A stretch of 64,000 bases of DNA from Turritopsis dohrnii (GCA_027922465.2 BQMF02000011.1:1116001-1180000); one strand, 5' to 3'; shown: positions 46,196 through 57,480, counted from the first letter of the stretch. The notes: a model not told the origin generated them from the sequence alone. Numbers and translations: made by a program.

Positions 46196-47785
46196 TTACT
46201 TCTCTAAAAGTGCAGCAGTTTCAGCTGTGTCTCCTTCGGAGGAAATATCTTCCTCTTCGAAAAGATCATCATATTTTTCGCGCGTTGGGTTCAAGTGGGT
46301 TTCCGGCAATGTCAAAGAAATCAGGCAGGCCAACATTCCAAATATTGCCATTATTATATAAGGCGATGGTCGAAAAACAGGTGTTAACAGCATAGTAATA
46401 AAAGGTGCTAAAGAACCACCAATACGATTTCCTAACTGACAAAACATTATACCTTGGCTACGCAAAACTGTAGGAAATAATTCACTTGACCAAGCGTAGA
46501 AACCGATACCAGAAATATTAATGAATATCTTCGCGATAAAGGCAAATATAATGCGCAACAATGAACTTTGACTGACAGCAATGCAAGCTAAAAACACTGC
46601 AGATAGACCAAATGAGACGCTTATAGCACAACGTTTACCAAACCTGTTGAAAACCAGGACGGTAAAAATAGTACCAACGACATCAGCAATCATGGTGTAC
46701 ATTAGGTTTTGATAGATACTGCCCCCTAAATTAGACGATGCAAATGTCACACCATAATAAATTAATCCAACAGATAGCCAACCAAATATTTGGGCCATCA
46801 TAAACTGAACAAGAGACCAACTCCTGAACAGATCAACGTATGTGTAAGCGTGATGTTCAACCACATACTTATCTTCATTATGTTTCAATTTAAAGTCGAA
46901 CTGTTTTCCTCTGTTGATAACTACAAATCCTTTTAAAATAGATTCTGCTTCTTGTGTTCTTCCGTTAACTAACAACCATCTCGGAGATTCCGGTATAATA
47001 AATGTGAAAGTCGTGGCTACCAATCCTGGGATTGTTGCATAAAGCACTAACTTCCTCCAGTCTTGAATGTGCATTGCAACAGCAGCAAGTACAATTACAG
47101 AAACAGCAATCGAGTTCTGAATAACCACCAATGCGGTAGTGCGGTAAGCAGGAGCTGTAATTTCAACAAGAAGCGTCATTAAGGTAGTATCTAGTGCAGC
47201 AAGACATGCGCCAATCAGTACTCTTAGAATTGCCAATTGCCATACTGCAGTAATGAATGATGATGTGATCGTAAATACTGAGAATGTGACGTATGCAACA
47301 ATAATAGGAGCTTTGCGACCATATTTATCTGATAAAAATGCACTGAAAATGCCACCGATGCCCAGACCAACAAATAATGCAGCATTCACCATAGGTACGA
47401 TATATTCGTTAGAACAAACAAGGTCATATTCGGTTACTATTGAAAAACCTTTGTTTGGTACTGCGAAAACCCAATCACTTCGGTTAATATTGCATCTCTC
47501 GTTGTAATCATCATCAGTTACTTTGAAGGTATTGTTGAAATTTCTTGCACAAAATCTACTATCACTGATTAAGGAGCATTTCCATGATGGGCTGTCTCCA
47601 ATGAAAACCATAATCAAATTTTCATAGGCGTAAGAGAATTCCATGAAGTATCCTACCACTATGAGAAAACATTGAAAACCTCCAAAAGGACCAAGTTGTT
47701 TGATAAATGTGTCAATGTCCATTTCAGAATCACCAGATAGAGATGACCCATTGGACTCACTTTTTCCTGTTTTTTGAATTACCAT
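46196..47785 (-). CDS. SLC22-type organic ion transporter, gene 6
   Basis: This is a single coding exon on the minus strand, 529 residues. Motifs: 'DSEMDIDTFIKQLG', Cys loop with an NNT site, 'FSIVTEYDLVCS', 'GGIFSAFLSDKYGRK', 'PESPRWL', 'ELFPTVLRSQG', 'LPETHLNPTREKYDDL' and the tail 'DTAETAALLEK' (ExxxLL). It has 'VGLGIGG' where genes 1-5 have 'IGW-IGG', a change shared only with gene 7. An acceptor-like TTTTTTGATTTAG ends three bases before the ATG. Closest to gene 7, then gene 3. Confidence 0.94.
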   Translation of the reverse strand: MVIQKTGKSESNGSSLSGDSEMDIDTFIKQLGPFGGFQCFLIVVGYFMEFSYAYENLIMVFIGDSPSWKCSLISDSRFCARNFNNTFKVTDDDYNERCNINRSDWVFAVPNKGFSIVTEYDLVCSNEYIVPMVNAALFVGLGIGGIFSAFLSDKYGRKAPIIVAYVTFSVFTITSSFITAVWQLAILRVLIGACLAALDTTLMTLLVEITAPAYRTTALVVIQNSIAVSVIVLAAVAMHIQDWRKLVLYATIPGLVATTFTFIIPESPRWLLVNGRTQEAESILKGFVVINRGKQFDFKLKHNEDKYVVEHHAYTYVDLFRSWSLVQFMMAQIFGWLSVGLIYYGVTFASSNLGGSIYQNLMYTMIADVVGTIFTVLVFNRFGKRCAISVSFGLSAVFLACIAVSQSSLLRIIFAFIAKIFINISGIGFYAWSSELFPTVLRSQGIMFCQLGNRIGGSLAPFITMLLTPVFRPSPYIIMAIFGMLACLISLTLPETHLNPTREKYDDLFEEEDISSEGDTAETAALLEK

Positions 47786-48008
47786 GGTCTAAATCAAAAA
47801 AATATAAACTAATTAAAATTTTTGATGTGTAGTATTTATGCAAATTTGTTAAGCCCCTGCACTTCTTTGGTTTTCAAAATTTCTGGAAAAATAACGAATA
47901 GATATTTTACTAATGTCAAAAGTCGCAGTCGTTTGTTTATCTCATTTTTTCACCATTTTGATTTCATCAGCGATTGTTACAGACCCTTCTCTGGTAGCTA
48001 TAACGATT

Positions 48009-49071
48009 ACCTTATCGGACAAAACAATGTCGGACAAAAGTGACGAAATTTTCCATGGGTGACGAAAATTTTGTCCGACGAAAATTTTGTCCGACGAATA
48101 ACTTTGTCCGACGAAAAATTTTGTCCAAAACGAAAGTTCAAATTCGCTCTTTTTTTCATGAAATTTTGAAAATCTTTCGATCCCGGAATCCTGGATAGGG
48201 AGTAGTTTTCGGTCATCGAATAAAAGTTCAAAGCTGACCAATATTGAAAAATCCTAGCACTAAAGACCTTAAAGAGACTTAGAAAGTTTTTTTTCGCGGC
48301 ATAAAACATTATACTATCTTTTTATACTATAAAACGTTAGATCTCGCGTCACGTCTATTACTTTTTGAAAGAAGATGGTGATAAAGTTGATGGATTTGTT
48401 TTCAATACAAAATATAGACCATCGCCGATTCCATCTGGAGGGCTAGAAATACCTTTGATGCTGACTTTCAAAAGTCCAAGATACGTAACCCACACAAAAA
48501 TGAAAGGTTTCCTTGATAATTGGTATAACTGGGACTACGAACCTGAAATTAATGACTCGGAAAACGAAGGAGAAGAAGAAACAATAGAGATTGCTATAAA
48601 TGAGGAAGATTGCGAGGTTCTGAAGCCAAAGAAGAAACGGAAGCCACTAAGGATTGAGGAAGAATGTAGTGATGAAGATCAAAGTAAAGGGGAGGAATGT
48701 GAAGATAACGAGGTTCTGAAGCCAAAGAAGAAAATGAGGCCAACGAGGATTGAGGAAGAAAGTAGTGACGAAGATCAAAGAAAGAATATTTTTTCAAATT
48801 TGAGCAATAATTTAGAATTAGAAATAATCATTGAAAAATAAAACATAATTTTTCAGAAATGGCCATTTATAATATAGATGACTAAAAATTTAAATGATTT
48901 GAGTCATTTTTTATCTTCCCTTTAAATTTTAAAAATGGACAAAATTTTTCGTCGGACACAATTTTTCGTCGGACAAAAGTGACGAAATTTTCCTTGGGTG
49001 ACGAATATTTTGTCCGACGAATAATTTTGTCCGACGAAAATTTTGTCCGACATTGTTTTGTCCGATAAGGT
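48009..49071 (+). mobile_element. TIR DNA transposon with 8-9 bp target duplication
   Basis: The ends ACCTTATCGGACAAAACA and its complement are inverted and enclose several 'GTCGGACAAAA' / 'TTTTGTCCGACG' direct and inverted units in each arm (about 48009-48128 and 48940-49071). ATAACGAT flanks both sides (48000-48007, 49072-49079), and the equivalent position near 63240 in the paralogous duplicate lacks the insert. An 8-9 bp duplication fits hAT, P, Merlin or Mutator-type elements. Which is not resolved. Confidence 0.75.
48365..48841 (+). CDS. Acidic, repetitive ORF inside the TIR element
   Basis: This is an intact 158-residue frame. The N-terminal third is ordinary ('PSPIPSGGLEIPLML', 'FLDNWYNWDYEPEI'). 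The rest is Glu/Lys-rich and contains two copies of a unit 'EVLKPKKK-(K/M)-R-P' followed by 'RIEEE-S-SDEDQ'. It has no catalytic motif and is not a transposase by itself. It could be the C-terminal part of a longer transposon protein. No family recognised. An upstream coding part was not found within the element. Confidence 0.4.
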   Translation: MKEDGDKVDGFVFNTKYRPSPIPSGGLEIPLMLTFKSPRYVTHTKMKGFLDNWYNWDYEPEINDSENEGEEETIEIAINEEDCEVLKPKKKRKPLRIEEECSDEDQSKGEECEDNEVLKPKKKMRPTRIEEESSDEDQRKNIFSNLSNNLELEIIIEK

Positions 49072-49815
49072 ATAACGATGTTCTAAGATTCTCACATCTT
49101 GACATCGCTATTATGGAACCCTTAGTTCTAAAAGTAGAAAGTTATCATTTTAATTACAGCTCCATTCTCTATAAGTAACAAAAAATAATGTATGAAAGAG
49201 AATAGCAGTTGTTCAATAAATTAACTTTCAGAATATTTTAATGAACAGTATTTCCACAAAAACTGAAGATACGAAGATCGATGACTATATTAAATTTGTG
49301 CATCTATGTAATTTCATTGAATGATTTTTCAAAAAGATTTACAATTCACATAGGGCATTTGGGAATGTCTCAAGAGCCCTATGAAAGCTTATTTAACACA
49401 ATCGGGAACTTTGCCCGAGACATCACTAAAAAAGAAACATTTTAAGCGTAATAAAAGACACTAGCAGTTAAATTCGACTCTAAAGCCTGGCTCAGACTTA
49501 GTGATTACGACGATTTCGACGATTAAAAAAAGGTCTTTTTAATTGATCAAAAGTATGTTAATAAATTCTTTATTTTACTCCGTAATCGAACATTTACTCT
49601 TTTCCACTAAATATACTTCATAGACGCGATTAAGAGGCCGACAGTTTTGATGTTTACTTAAACTAAAATGCCCTATGAATTTGAAAGCCCCAGTTAAGGT
49701 CCTTAAAGATCTATGATATGATTTCAGTTTTCCTGTGTGCCTTACAGTATGACTGATAGATACTGCCAATAGAATCCAGGTACATAAGGTTAGTAGGGTT
49801 TTATGATCCATAAAA

Positions 49816-50186
49816 ATAGTTAGTTACGAGATTCAACATGTCAAACATGTTGTTTGTAATTTCCTAAGCCGTTATTTATTCTGGAATGGGCATACTCACA
49901 ACAAAGTTATCGTTTAGTCAGCATCTTTGTTTGAACTATTTATCCAATTTTAGAAATCTTTAACGTCTGATGAGTTACAAAATCATAAAATTACAAGGTT
50001 AAGTAGTCCCGCTTTTACATCCTTTAACAGTTTCTTTATTCTATACATATTTTACCAATTCTTATATGCATCCTATTGTGATGTTACGTACTTTGAAGTC
50101 CGAAGAGATAAAAAGTCAAATCATTTTGTACGATAGTAATACTTGCTTTGAAAAACATATTTTTTGGTTTGATTTAACTTGTGTAA
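49816..50186. other. Intergenic stretch, nothing recognised
   Basis: AT-rich sequence between the segmental duplication and the Harbinger-type MITE. No coding or clear repeat. Confidence 0.4.
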
Positions 50187-50555
50187 AGCCGGATCTCCAC
50201 TAGACGAAAAAGTTCGAGCGAAGCGATTTTTTTCGCGTCGAAAAAATCTTCAAGTGGCGATCACTCTTGAAATGAAAAAGAATATTAATATTAACAGTAC
50301 TAATATCAACAGTAGTGTGTCTTTCCACATTGTTAGCCATCTTGAAACTGGTTATTTTGGAAAGTTGGAAATTATTACAATGCCATTGGTTTAGAATTTA
50401 ACGATCGCCGTTCGCATGACAAAAAGTTAAAGTCATTTCTACTTTTCGTCGAGAGAATATCTTCGCCGCGACGATCAGTTTTTACTCTTCTGCGCATGTT
50501 CCGTCGCGAAAATTTAAGACGATCGTCTGAAAAATCGTCTAGTGGAGATCCGGCT
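50187..50555. mobile_element. PIF/Harbinger-type MITE, 21 bp perfect TIRs, TAA target
   Basis: The left end AGCCGGATCTCCACTAGA is matched exactly in reverse complement by the right end. TAA lies directly outside both ends (50184-50186, 50556-50558), the 3 bp target typical of PIF/Harbinger elements. 369 bp, no transposase. Several CGTCGCG / TTCGTCG units inside may be binding repeats. Confidence 0.8.
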
Positions 50556-50642
50556 TAATGGATATATGAAATACCAAGAGGAAAAAAGTGACTTGAAACT
50601 ATCGCCATAGTTATGTTTCAGTACTCCGAGGATTTAAAACAC

Positions 50643-50758
50643 AGCCGGCAAAATCGTCAAAAAGTCACTGTGGTGGAGAGCATTTTTATTGAAGTTGTGT
50701 CTAAATTTCTATAGAAATGAACTCCTTCGCAGAGATTTTTTAACTAATGTGCCGGCTG
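50643..50758. repeat. Short MITE-like repeat, CAGCCGGCA ends
   Basis: The ends CAGCCGGCA and TGCCGGCTG are inverted. The sequence matches 16911-17016 upstream of SLC22 gene 1 and a partial copy at about 18795-18835. 116 bp. Confidence 0.6.
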
Positions 50759-51116
50759 GGATATAGCTATAAGCTGCTCTTGTAATATTTTGAAGACAAA
50801 TAGACAAGTAAAAGTTGAATAAAATTAGAGCTTACAGTGTCTGCAAAACAAAACAAAAAATATCAATCTGTATCACTGGAACTTTGAACAAATCCATCTT
50901 GTAGTCACTTGAAGTCGTTTTTGAAGCTATTTCATAAAGCATGAAAAGACATGGTGTGATATAATGTTGTCAGTTGTAGATGGTTCGTGATTGGCCGTAT
51001 TTTCCGCTTTTAATCGAAAGAGATAATAAAAAACCACAGAACATTTATGTAACCTTTTACTTGTAATTGTTGTTAATAGATATTTAATGTCTCAATGGAA
51101 TGACTCTGGCAAGTCA
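50759..51116. other. Intergenic stretch, nothing recognised
   Basis: No coding region, repeat or other feature could be supported here. Confidence 0.4.
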
Positions 51117-51534
51117 TTAGGAACCTTAAGAAAGTAGGACAACAACGAAGACGACGACGATATCTATCTTCCATGAACCACAAAACCGCAGAAATTGTAC
51201 ACTTGGGTTAAGAAGTTTGTATATAACGTTGTTTATGAAATTTGTTTCTTGAACTCAGAGAGGCACACTCATGAAGGAACCATGGAAAATATGTCCTAAG
51301 TAGCTACTCGTATTCTTCGTCTTCAGTAAGACTTCAAAATACTACTTTTCACGTTGTGTGTAGAACGTGCAAACCTAAAAATGATATTAGTAAAATTAAA
51401 AACTATTCGCAATAGCATAGTGTGAAATAGATTTCCATTCTAAAGCAAATCTGTGAAGTAAAGTGAAGTAAAGTGAATCCTTTGTTTGTCCCATGTCGTC
51501 GTCCGCGTTGCCGTGCGTAGTTTCGTAACGCCCT
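51117..51534. mobile_element. Probable relative of the 27.3 kb MITE
   Basis: The left end ('AGGAACCTTAAGAAAG', then 'AACGAAGACGACGACG') and right end (complement 'AGGGCGTTACGAAACTACG', then 'GGACGACGAC') are weakly inverted. The interior shares 'TTTTCACGTTG' and 'TAGAACGTGCAAA' with 27271-27670. Ends are diverged. Confidence 0.4.
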
Positions 51535-52218
51535 AGATCAAGACCAGAAATGTCCTGATCATGGGTCGCATAATCGGAATAATTCTCGAAATTCCTGAAA
51601 GCTGAATAGATTTCTGCCGTCACTTTACGTTGCGGTCAGCGCAAAAAAAGTGAATGTCGAAAAGTCCTGTCACTAACCTTTGGCAGTTCTACTGTTTATA
51701 TTCTTGATAATAACGGGCGTAAGAATTTAGGGCTTAACATTTTACAAGCGCTTTCAGAAAATGAAAGGACATTACATGGGATTTACAAGGCTTAATTGTA
51801 GAGCAGAATTCAAATTTTTCTTCTTTAAAATTTGCAATTAAAACGTGATAATGACGCCAGACGCAATAATCAATTCTAACAACCAGCACTAAATACATCG
51901 TGCTTTTCATTTTTACAATTGTATGTTTTATAATAAGCAGCTCCCATAAAAATGTAATTAAAAGATGAATATGTAAGTAGGTACGTTTTTTCCAAGTAGA
52001 AAGAATAATAACTATTCAAGACAACTAGACAATTAGCAACAATGTTAAAAGCAAAGCTTCAACACCTTGATCCAGACATTTCCTCAGTTTTGCGCAAAGA
52101 TATAGTTTCGGGACTGTCATTACATATTGTTATGTAACCATATACAAAAAAGCGGGTCCCTGGTTTACAACACAAATAACTTTTCGAATTTTCACCAGTT
52201 AGCGGGATTCAGAAAAAT
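51535..52218. other. Intergenic stretch, nothing recognised
   Basis: AT-rich. No coding or repeat could be supported. Confidence 0.4.
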
Positions 52219-52418
52219 CATGTTTCGTTTACACGAAACCATTTTTCTATAGATTTGTAGGGAATTGTATACAACTTAGTAGAGTTGTTCGTGAATTTTT
52301 CCCTACAAAGTCAATAGAAACTTCACATCAACACTTGAAATAAGCGTGCAAAGTAATGGTGTCTCTTTTGACATAACAAAAGGCCTTAAATCTCTGAATT
52401 ACCGTTTTAGTAGAACAG
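52219..52418 (-). repeat. Inverted copy of the 41666-41860 dispersed repeat
   Basis: Runs from CATGTTTCGTTTACACG to GTTTTAGTAGAACAG. This matches the reverse complement of 41666-41860 across its whole length with scattered mismatches. Confidence 0.7.
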
Positions 52419-52599
52419 TTTTTTATGATTTATTAACTTCGTATTCCCAACGCCTTATCAAAATCTCTATAAGCCGAAAAAACTTTTCAAAAACTTTTTT
52501 TAAAATCTTCGTAGAAGAATTTTAGAAATGAAACTTTTATGTTTCGAGGTTGTAAAAAAACACGTGCTTTTGAAGTATAAATGCTGCTTTATTACAATA

Positions 52600-53235
52600 C
52601 AGTGTGTCTCAAAATGTTAGCTTCAGTAACTTTATTCTCAATTTTCTAAAAAATGAATAATGGTATAATAATGAAATATATACCATTAGAAAGCTGAGTT
52701 TCTTGGCTTTCTATTGATGTGGTACCCATTAACTGGTTTTTTATATTTAGCTTATAATCCAAGAAAAAAACAAATGTTTTAATCTAAAAATTCTTAACGA
52801 TCAATTAAAACTCAGTTAACAATAAAAATATTAAACAACAAAAGTTATAACACAAGTGAAAAATTATCATTACAATAAAAACGTTTAAAAAAATAACTAC
52901 CTTTCAATGTTATGTTAACATTTTTTTTATTTTTGGTAACAATTTTTGAGAATTCTCAAACGGTTTGTAAAAAATCAATACCATAATTATAAACAACAAT
53001 GAATATTTTGCTCATTAAACGGGGTGTTAATTGATCGTTAAGAATTTTTAGATTAAAACACTTGTTTTTTTCTTGGATTATAAGCTAAATATAAAAAACC
53101 AGTTAATGGGTACCACATCAATAGAAAGCCAAGAAACTCAGCTTTCTAATGGTATATATTTCATTATTATACCATTATTCATTTTTTAGAAAATTGAGAA
53201 TAAAGTTACTGAAGCTAACATTTTGAGACACACTG
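52600..53235. mobile_element. Foldback MITE, about 210 bp near-perfect TIRs, TA target
   Basis: Left arm 52600-52811 and right arm 53025-53235 are almost exact inverted copies, starting CAGTGTGTCTCAAAATG. TA flanks both ends (52598-52599, 53236-53237). The central about 210 bp is AT-rich spacer. There is no coding. The TA target and CAGT start suggest a Tc1/mariner-type origin. A transcript would fold into a very long hairpin. Confidence 0.85.
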
Positions 53236-53648
53236 TATTTTAGTTTTTCATGACTTTCCATATTGCTTGAGTCATTAACTCCTATTCAAGCAAGCGGCAA
53301 TTTATCATTATTGATTTAATTGCGTGGTTTCATGGTAAAATCGATTAAAATATCGATTATATAATCGATTATAACGATAATTTATTTAGAAAGAGCAAAA
53401 AAACTGATAAAACAAGCAAAAAAACATAACCTATGCTTCTTGAAAGTTAGGGGCCCTACATATTGTACACCTCGATTCGTTTGAGTGAAATTAGAAAGGT
53501 TTTGTATTGTCATCTGATAAAACATAAAAGGGATCAGCTAACTGATAGGTCCCGCAAACAATATTGAAAATATTGAGTATTGAATTTCAAACTGAAATGC
53601 CCTTGGCCTTTATTATGGACGTTAAGCACAGTTTTGATGTTGCTAATG
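53236..53648. other. Intergenic stretch with a short ATCGATTA-type repeat
   Basis: At about 53336-53380, 'ATCGATTA'-like units occur four to five times. No gene. Confidence 0.4.
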
Positions 53649-54222
53649 CAGTCGAATCTCTTCAAAATTGACATGTCATTAAACGGATACCTTCATGAGA
53701 TGGACAGTAAATCAAGGAGCTGTGTCTGTTTGTCAATCGAACTGCCTCTTTTCCGAACAGGGATGTAAAGGATGTTTTTTTTCTTTTTCTTTTCATGCAA
53801 ATCGCTTAAAAGGTTTTTAAGCTACTTCATGCAACATTCCGTTTTCTGTAAAACAGCTCTTTTATTTTTGATATGATGATTCATCCCAATTTCCCTCATT
53901 TTCAAGGCCAGTAATTTGGTAAAGTAGGGGGACTTCCAGTCCATATCCACCACCTCTTGTCAGTGACTTCAATAATGCAACAGCTACAGCAAACATACTT
54001 GCAGCTGGTTCGTATTTCACAATGTCCACCTACGGATGAAACAAACTTTACTTTTCTTCTAAAGTCTTCGTCGTCCCAATCACATATCCTGCAAACTAAT
54101 TTAATTTCAATACTTGGTCACAATATGCATTCTTATGAAAAAACTCAAAGTAATTCGAACACTTCCATTATGCGGATGCCTATTCTGGAACGGACAATGT
54201 CCGGTTAAGTGAGATTCCACTG
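53649..54222. mobile_element. Pogo/Tigger-like non-autonomous element, ends diverged
   Basis: The right end, read in complement, is CAGTGGAATCTCACTTAACC then GGACAT. The left end is CAGTCGAATCTCTTC with GACAT further on. Ends of this kind are typical of pogo/Tigger elements. TA follows the right end. The interior has no intact ORF. Confidence 0.4.
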
Positions 54223-54231
54223 TATGTGTAA

Positions 54232-54455
54232 AGCTTGGTTTCCAATAAAATTATTTTTGTTGCACAACGGTTGTGCAACCGTTTTTCAGAACTTTTGCAC
54301 AACAGTCTGAATGTTGTGCAACAAAAGATATGTTGTACAACACCTGTTGCAGAGATAGAAAAAAATCTATCTCTGCAACAATTTCCTACACTTGTTGCAC
54401 AACAAAGTGCTGCAAAACGGTTGCGCAACAAAATAATTTTATTGGAAACCAAGCT
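54232..54455. mobile_element. PIF/Harbinger-type MITE, palindromic, TAA target
   Basis: Ends AGCTTGGTTTCCAATAAAAT and its complement. TAA lies outside both (54229-54231, 54456-54458). The 224 bp interior holds repeated palindromes of the GTTGCACAAC / GTTGTGCAAC type, five or more. No coding. Confidence 0.75.
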
Positions 54456-54720
54456 TAAAAGTTAAACACGATGTTCTCTAACGAAACTTTTCAACATTGC
54501 AATTAAGGAATCTCAATTACATCATTAAAACATTTGATATCTCCTCCGTAGAGATAAGTTGTAAGCAGGCAATTCCATACAATTTTCTGGGTTAGAACTT
54601 CAAGCTTCACACGCCACGTTTTTGCTATTAAAAGTTTATTTTTACCGCTGCAGGAGAGCATTTCCATCACACTGAATCTTAACAGTATAATGAGTATTCA
54701 ATAGAAACGACGTTAAGTCT

Positions 54721-54942
54721 ATGTTAGAAGGTCATATCGAAAAGTGCATGGAGGCCACTAGTATTATGGCTGGCATTAATTCATATACTGATAACCTTAG
54801 GTGGGAATTATTTTCCTATAGCTCTCAAGATTTAGAATCCTTAGTTTATGATCCAGACAGTACAAAAGGGGAACTTTTGTTTGGAGATAATATTTCCAAG
54901 CGTATTGCTGAAGTTAAATCAGACACCAGTCAGGAAGTTTAG
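54721..54942 (+). pseudogene. Gag-like 5' part of the DIRS-like element
   Basis: 73 residues, 'MLEGHIEKCMEATSIMAG', then 'YDPDSTKGELLFGDNISK'. The frame ends exactly where the Penelope-like insertion begins. The Arg/Ser-rich continuation lies 2.66 kb downstream at about 57607-57735, ending at a TAG. Confidence 0.55.
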
Positions 54943-54943
54943 T

Positions 54944-55066
54944 AGATAACAAAACGACAATCTTTTGACAAATCCATATATTGACTAGCTTTCGGAGGAG
55001 TCTCCCTCCATGCTCACGTCTACTGTAATATAAAATTTTTTTTACACGTTTCAGTTTAAATAAGTT
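54944..55066 (+). repeat. Left inverted terminal repeat of the Penelope-like element
   Basis: Starts AGATAACAAAACGACAAT and ends CAGTTTAAATAAGTTA. Near-identical in complement to 57481-57604. It contains a short hairpin (GGAG...CTCC) followed by GAAA on the minus strand. Confidence 0.85.
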
Positions 55067-55106
55067 ACAATTATAATAAGTACAATACCGTGTCAAATTA
55101 GATATT

Positions 55107-57451
55107 TTAGAATAATTCTAAAGGCATTGATTGGATGGCTCTATTGAGAGAAGGTTTATCACGGTTTATCAAAAGGCTCTCCATCAAAGTTAATCTGAAG
55201 TCATTACTTTCGGAACAAAGAATAGAGAAATCGTCTAGTGATGGAGAGTGATTGCAAACTAAGAAGTGGTCCTTAATGGCTGTAGTATTGTACAAGCTAG
55301 CCTTGATGCTCTTACCGGTGAGATGAGAAATTCCTAGGTGTTCACAGGCTCTAACTTTGAAGTGGCGTTTGGTCTTGCCGTAATATCTGGCATTGCAGCC
55401 AGAACACTTATAACAATAAACGAGACCTGATCTCAAAAACTTGGGAATTTTATCCTTAAATTGAAAAAAAGTATTAATGCGGTTAGACGACTTAAAAACT
55501 ATGCGTAAATTACAATGACATAAGTTTTCCTTGAAAATTTTAGATAAGCGACTGCGAAGTTCTAAAGATAATTTACCTAAATATGGTAAAGAAATAAACA
55601 CGTCCTTTTTTGGAACGGTACATACAGGTTCGTTATGCCGAAAACGTTTATTCAAAAAAACTTTAATACATAAATCGATAACATTTCTAGGGTAGCTATT
55701 TTTACTAAAAATGGACTTGAGTTTTTCAACCTCTATATGAAAAAGACTCCAACTGGAGCAAATACGAAAGCTACGAAACAAGAGTGAGTAAACAAGACCG
55801 TGTTTAAAATGTTCTGGTGTAAAACTATGGAAATTGGAGAACACGCCACTAAACGTGGGTTTGCGATAAATACTAGTGACAAAATGACCGTTATCTCGAG
55901 TTATATTGACATCCAAAAAAGAAAGAACGTTGTTAGATTCCTCTTCAACAGTAAAACTAATATTCTTATGCTTGGAATTTATGTATGACAGGAAAGGTTG
56001 AACTTTATCTACAGAAGAAAATAAGACAAAAATATCGTCTACATAGCGTCTATAGTATAATGGTTTGATATCTTCGGGGCAATTTTTAATCCACTGTTGT
56101 TCAAAATAACACATAAAAGCATTAGCTAATGTAGGTCCCAATGGTGAACCCATGGCTACACCATCAACTTGCTTATAATAACTACCATTAAACAAAAAGA
56201 AAGATTCAGTCGTAGCAAGACGTAAAATGTTACAAAATTCTTCCCTAGAAACTTTGCTAGACTGTATGTAGGCGTTCCAATGGCAGACAGGATGGGCCGA
56301 AAAGGTGGTACGCCATTTTTACATGGTTTATGTATTTTAGGTAAACCATATAAAATACCAGGCCTAGAACCTGATGGACAAAATTTCTTGTATACATCAT
56401 TAGTTATAATACCTTTGTTAAGTAAATCCTTATAAGAATTTTTGAGCTTATTCTCTAGATTAATGATGTAGTTAAGATCTTTTCCTTCTGGAATGTTTAA
56501 TAACAAAAATTTAGAAGTGTCATTAAGCAAAGCTTGAACACTCTTGTTATAAGCATCTCTATCTAGAACTACAACAGTGTTACCTTTGTTTGCTTTAAGT
56601 ATGACTAAGTGTTTTTTGCGGACAAGGTTATTAAGAGCCTCAAACTCCGTTTTGGAAAGATTTTCAGGAGGAGATTCATTGTTGTTGTAATTCTGATAGG
56701 TGGAGAAGGAAAGATCTTTTAGTCTAGCTTTAATGAGTTCACTATCAAAATCGTTGGAAATATCACATTTAATTTCACGATATAACAATTCAAAAGGTAA
56801 AAGAAAACTAGCATATTCAAGTTTGTTAGGTTTGATGGCAAAGTTGAGACCTTTACTTAAAAGTGATTTATCAGACTCAGACAACAAATACGAAGAAAAA
56901 TTAAATATAACTTTCTCTGGGTCATGATATTGAGGAGAACCGGTGTAACGACTATATTTACAATGCAGGTTGCGGTCTCTGGTTAGCAAGTCGTGAAGCT
57001 TCTTAGCTTGAACATCATCACTCTTCTTAATTTGTTTGTCGTTTGAAACCAAAAACAAGGTACACACATGAGTATAATCGAGAAAATTCAAAGTGTTCTG
57101 TAACGAATTCTTGACAATATGTAATTCTGAGGACAAAGATCGAAGTCATTTAACCTCCTCTGCAAGTAACGATTGTTGACATTTACGATATGCTGTAGAC
57201 GATGTTAGATTTTTGTTTGCGAGACGGAATTTCAGAAAGTTAGGAATCACATTCTTTTCTTCACATAAAGACAGGAATTCTATATCAAGTTGGCATTTTC
57301 GAGACTTTAAGTCGAGCTTTTCAAGAAGTCTAATTCTTTTTAAATTTTCTTTACCATATCTTTGTCTAATAACTTCTGGTATTGACAATCGGGTAGGAAA
57401 ACGAAGACGGATCAAAAACAGGAAAACTAAGCTAATGACTCTTACCAGCAT
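55107..57451 (-). pseudogene. Penelope-like reverse transcriptase with GIY-YIG endonuclease, motif A deleted
   Basis: The frame starts at 57451 and continues through one in-frame TGA (about 57143) to about 56280: 'LVILKANKGNTVVVLDRD' and 'ILYGLPKIHKP' are RT landmarks upstream of the palm. At 'TPTYSLAKF' the frame jumps to 'SREEFCNIL' with roughly 90 residues missing, including the motif A Asp. The downstream frame (56195-55107) has 'GVAMGSPLGPTLANAF', catalytic 'RRYVDDIFVLF', 'SFLDVNI' and a C-terminal GIY-YIG domain, 'GLVYCYKCSGCNARYYGKTK', with Cys pairs. Inactive because of the deletion. Confidence 0.85.
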
Positions 57452-57480
57452 GGTGACGAAGGAACAAGTAAAAATATTAT

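Larger units (their letters stand above)
45835..49815 (-). repeat. Segmental duplication copy A, containing SLC22 gene 6
   Basis: The flanks of gene 6 match the flanks of gene 7 on both sides: 45835-46195 with 61065-61430, 47786-48000 with 63021-63240, 49080-49440 with 63240-63500, and about 49680-49740 with 63830-63890. Copy A is longer because of the 1063 bp insert at 48009-49071. Confidence 0.75.

Noticed and set aside
53957..54208. 83-residue plus-strand frame as a gene
   Set aside because: It lies within a pogo/Tigger-like non-autonomous element, runs into its terminal repeat and shows no conserved domain.
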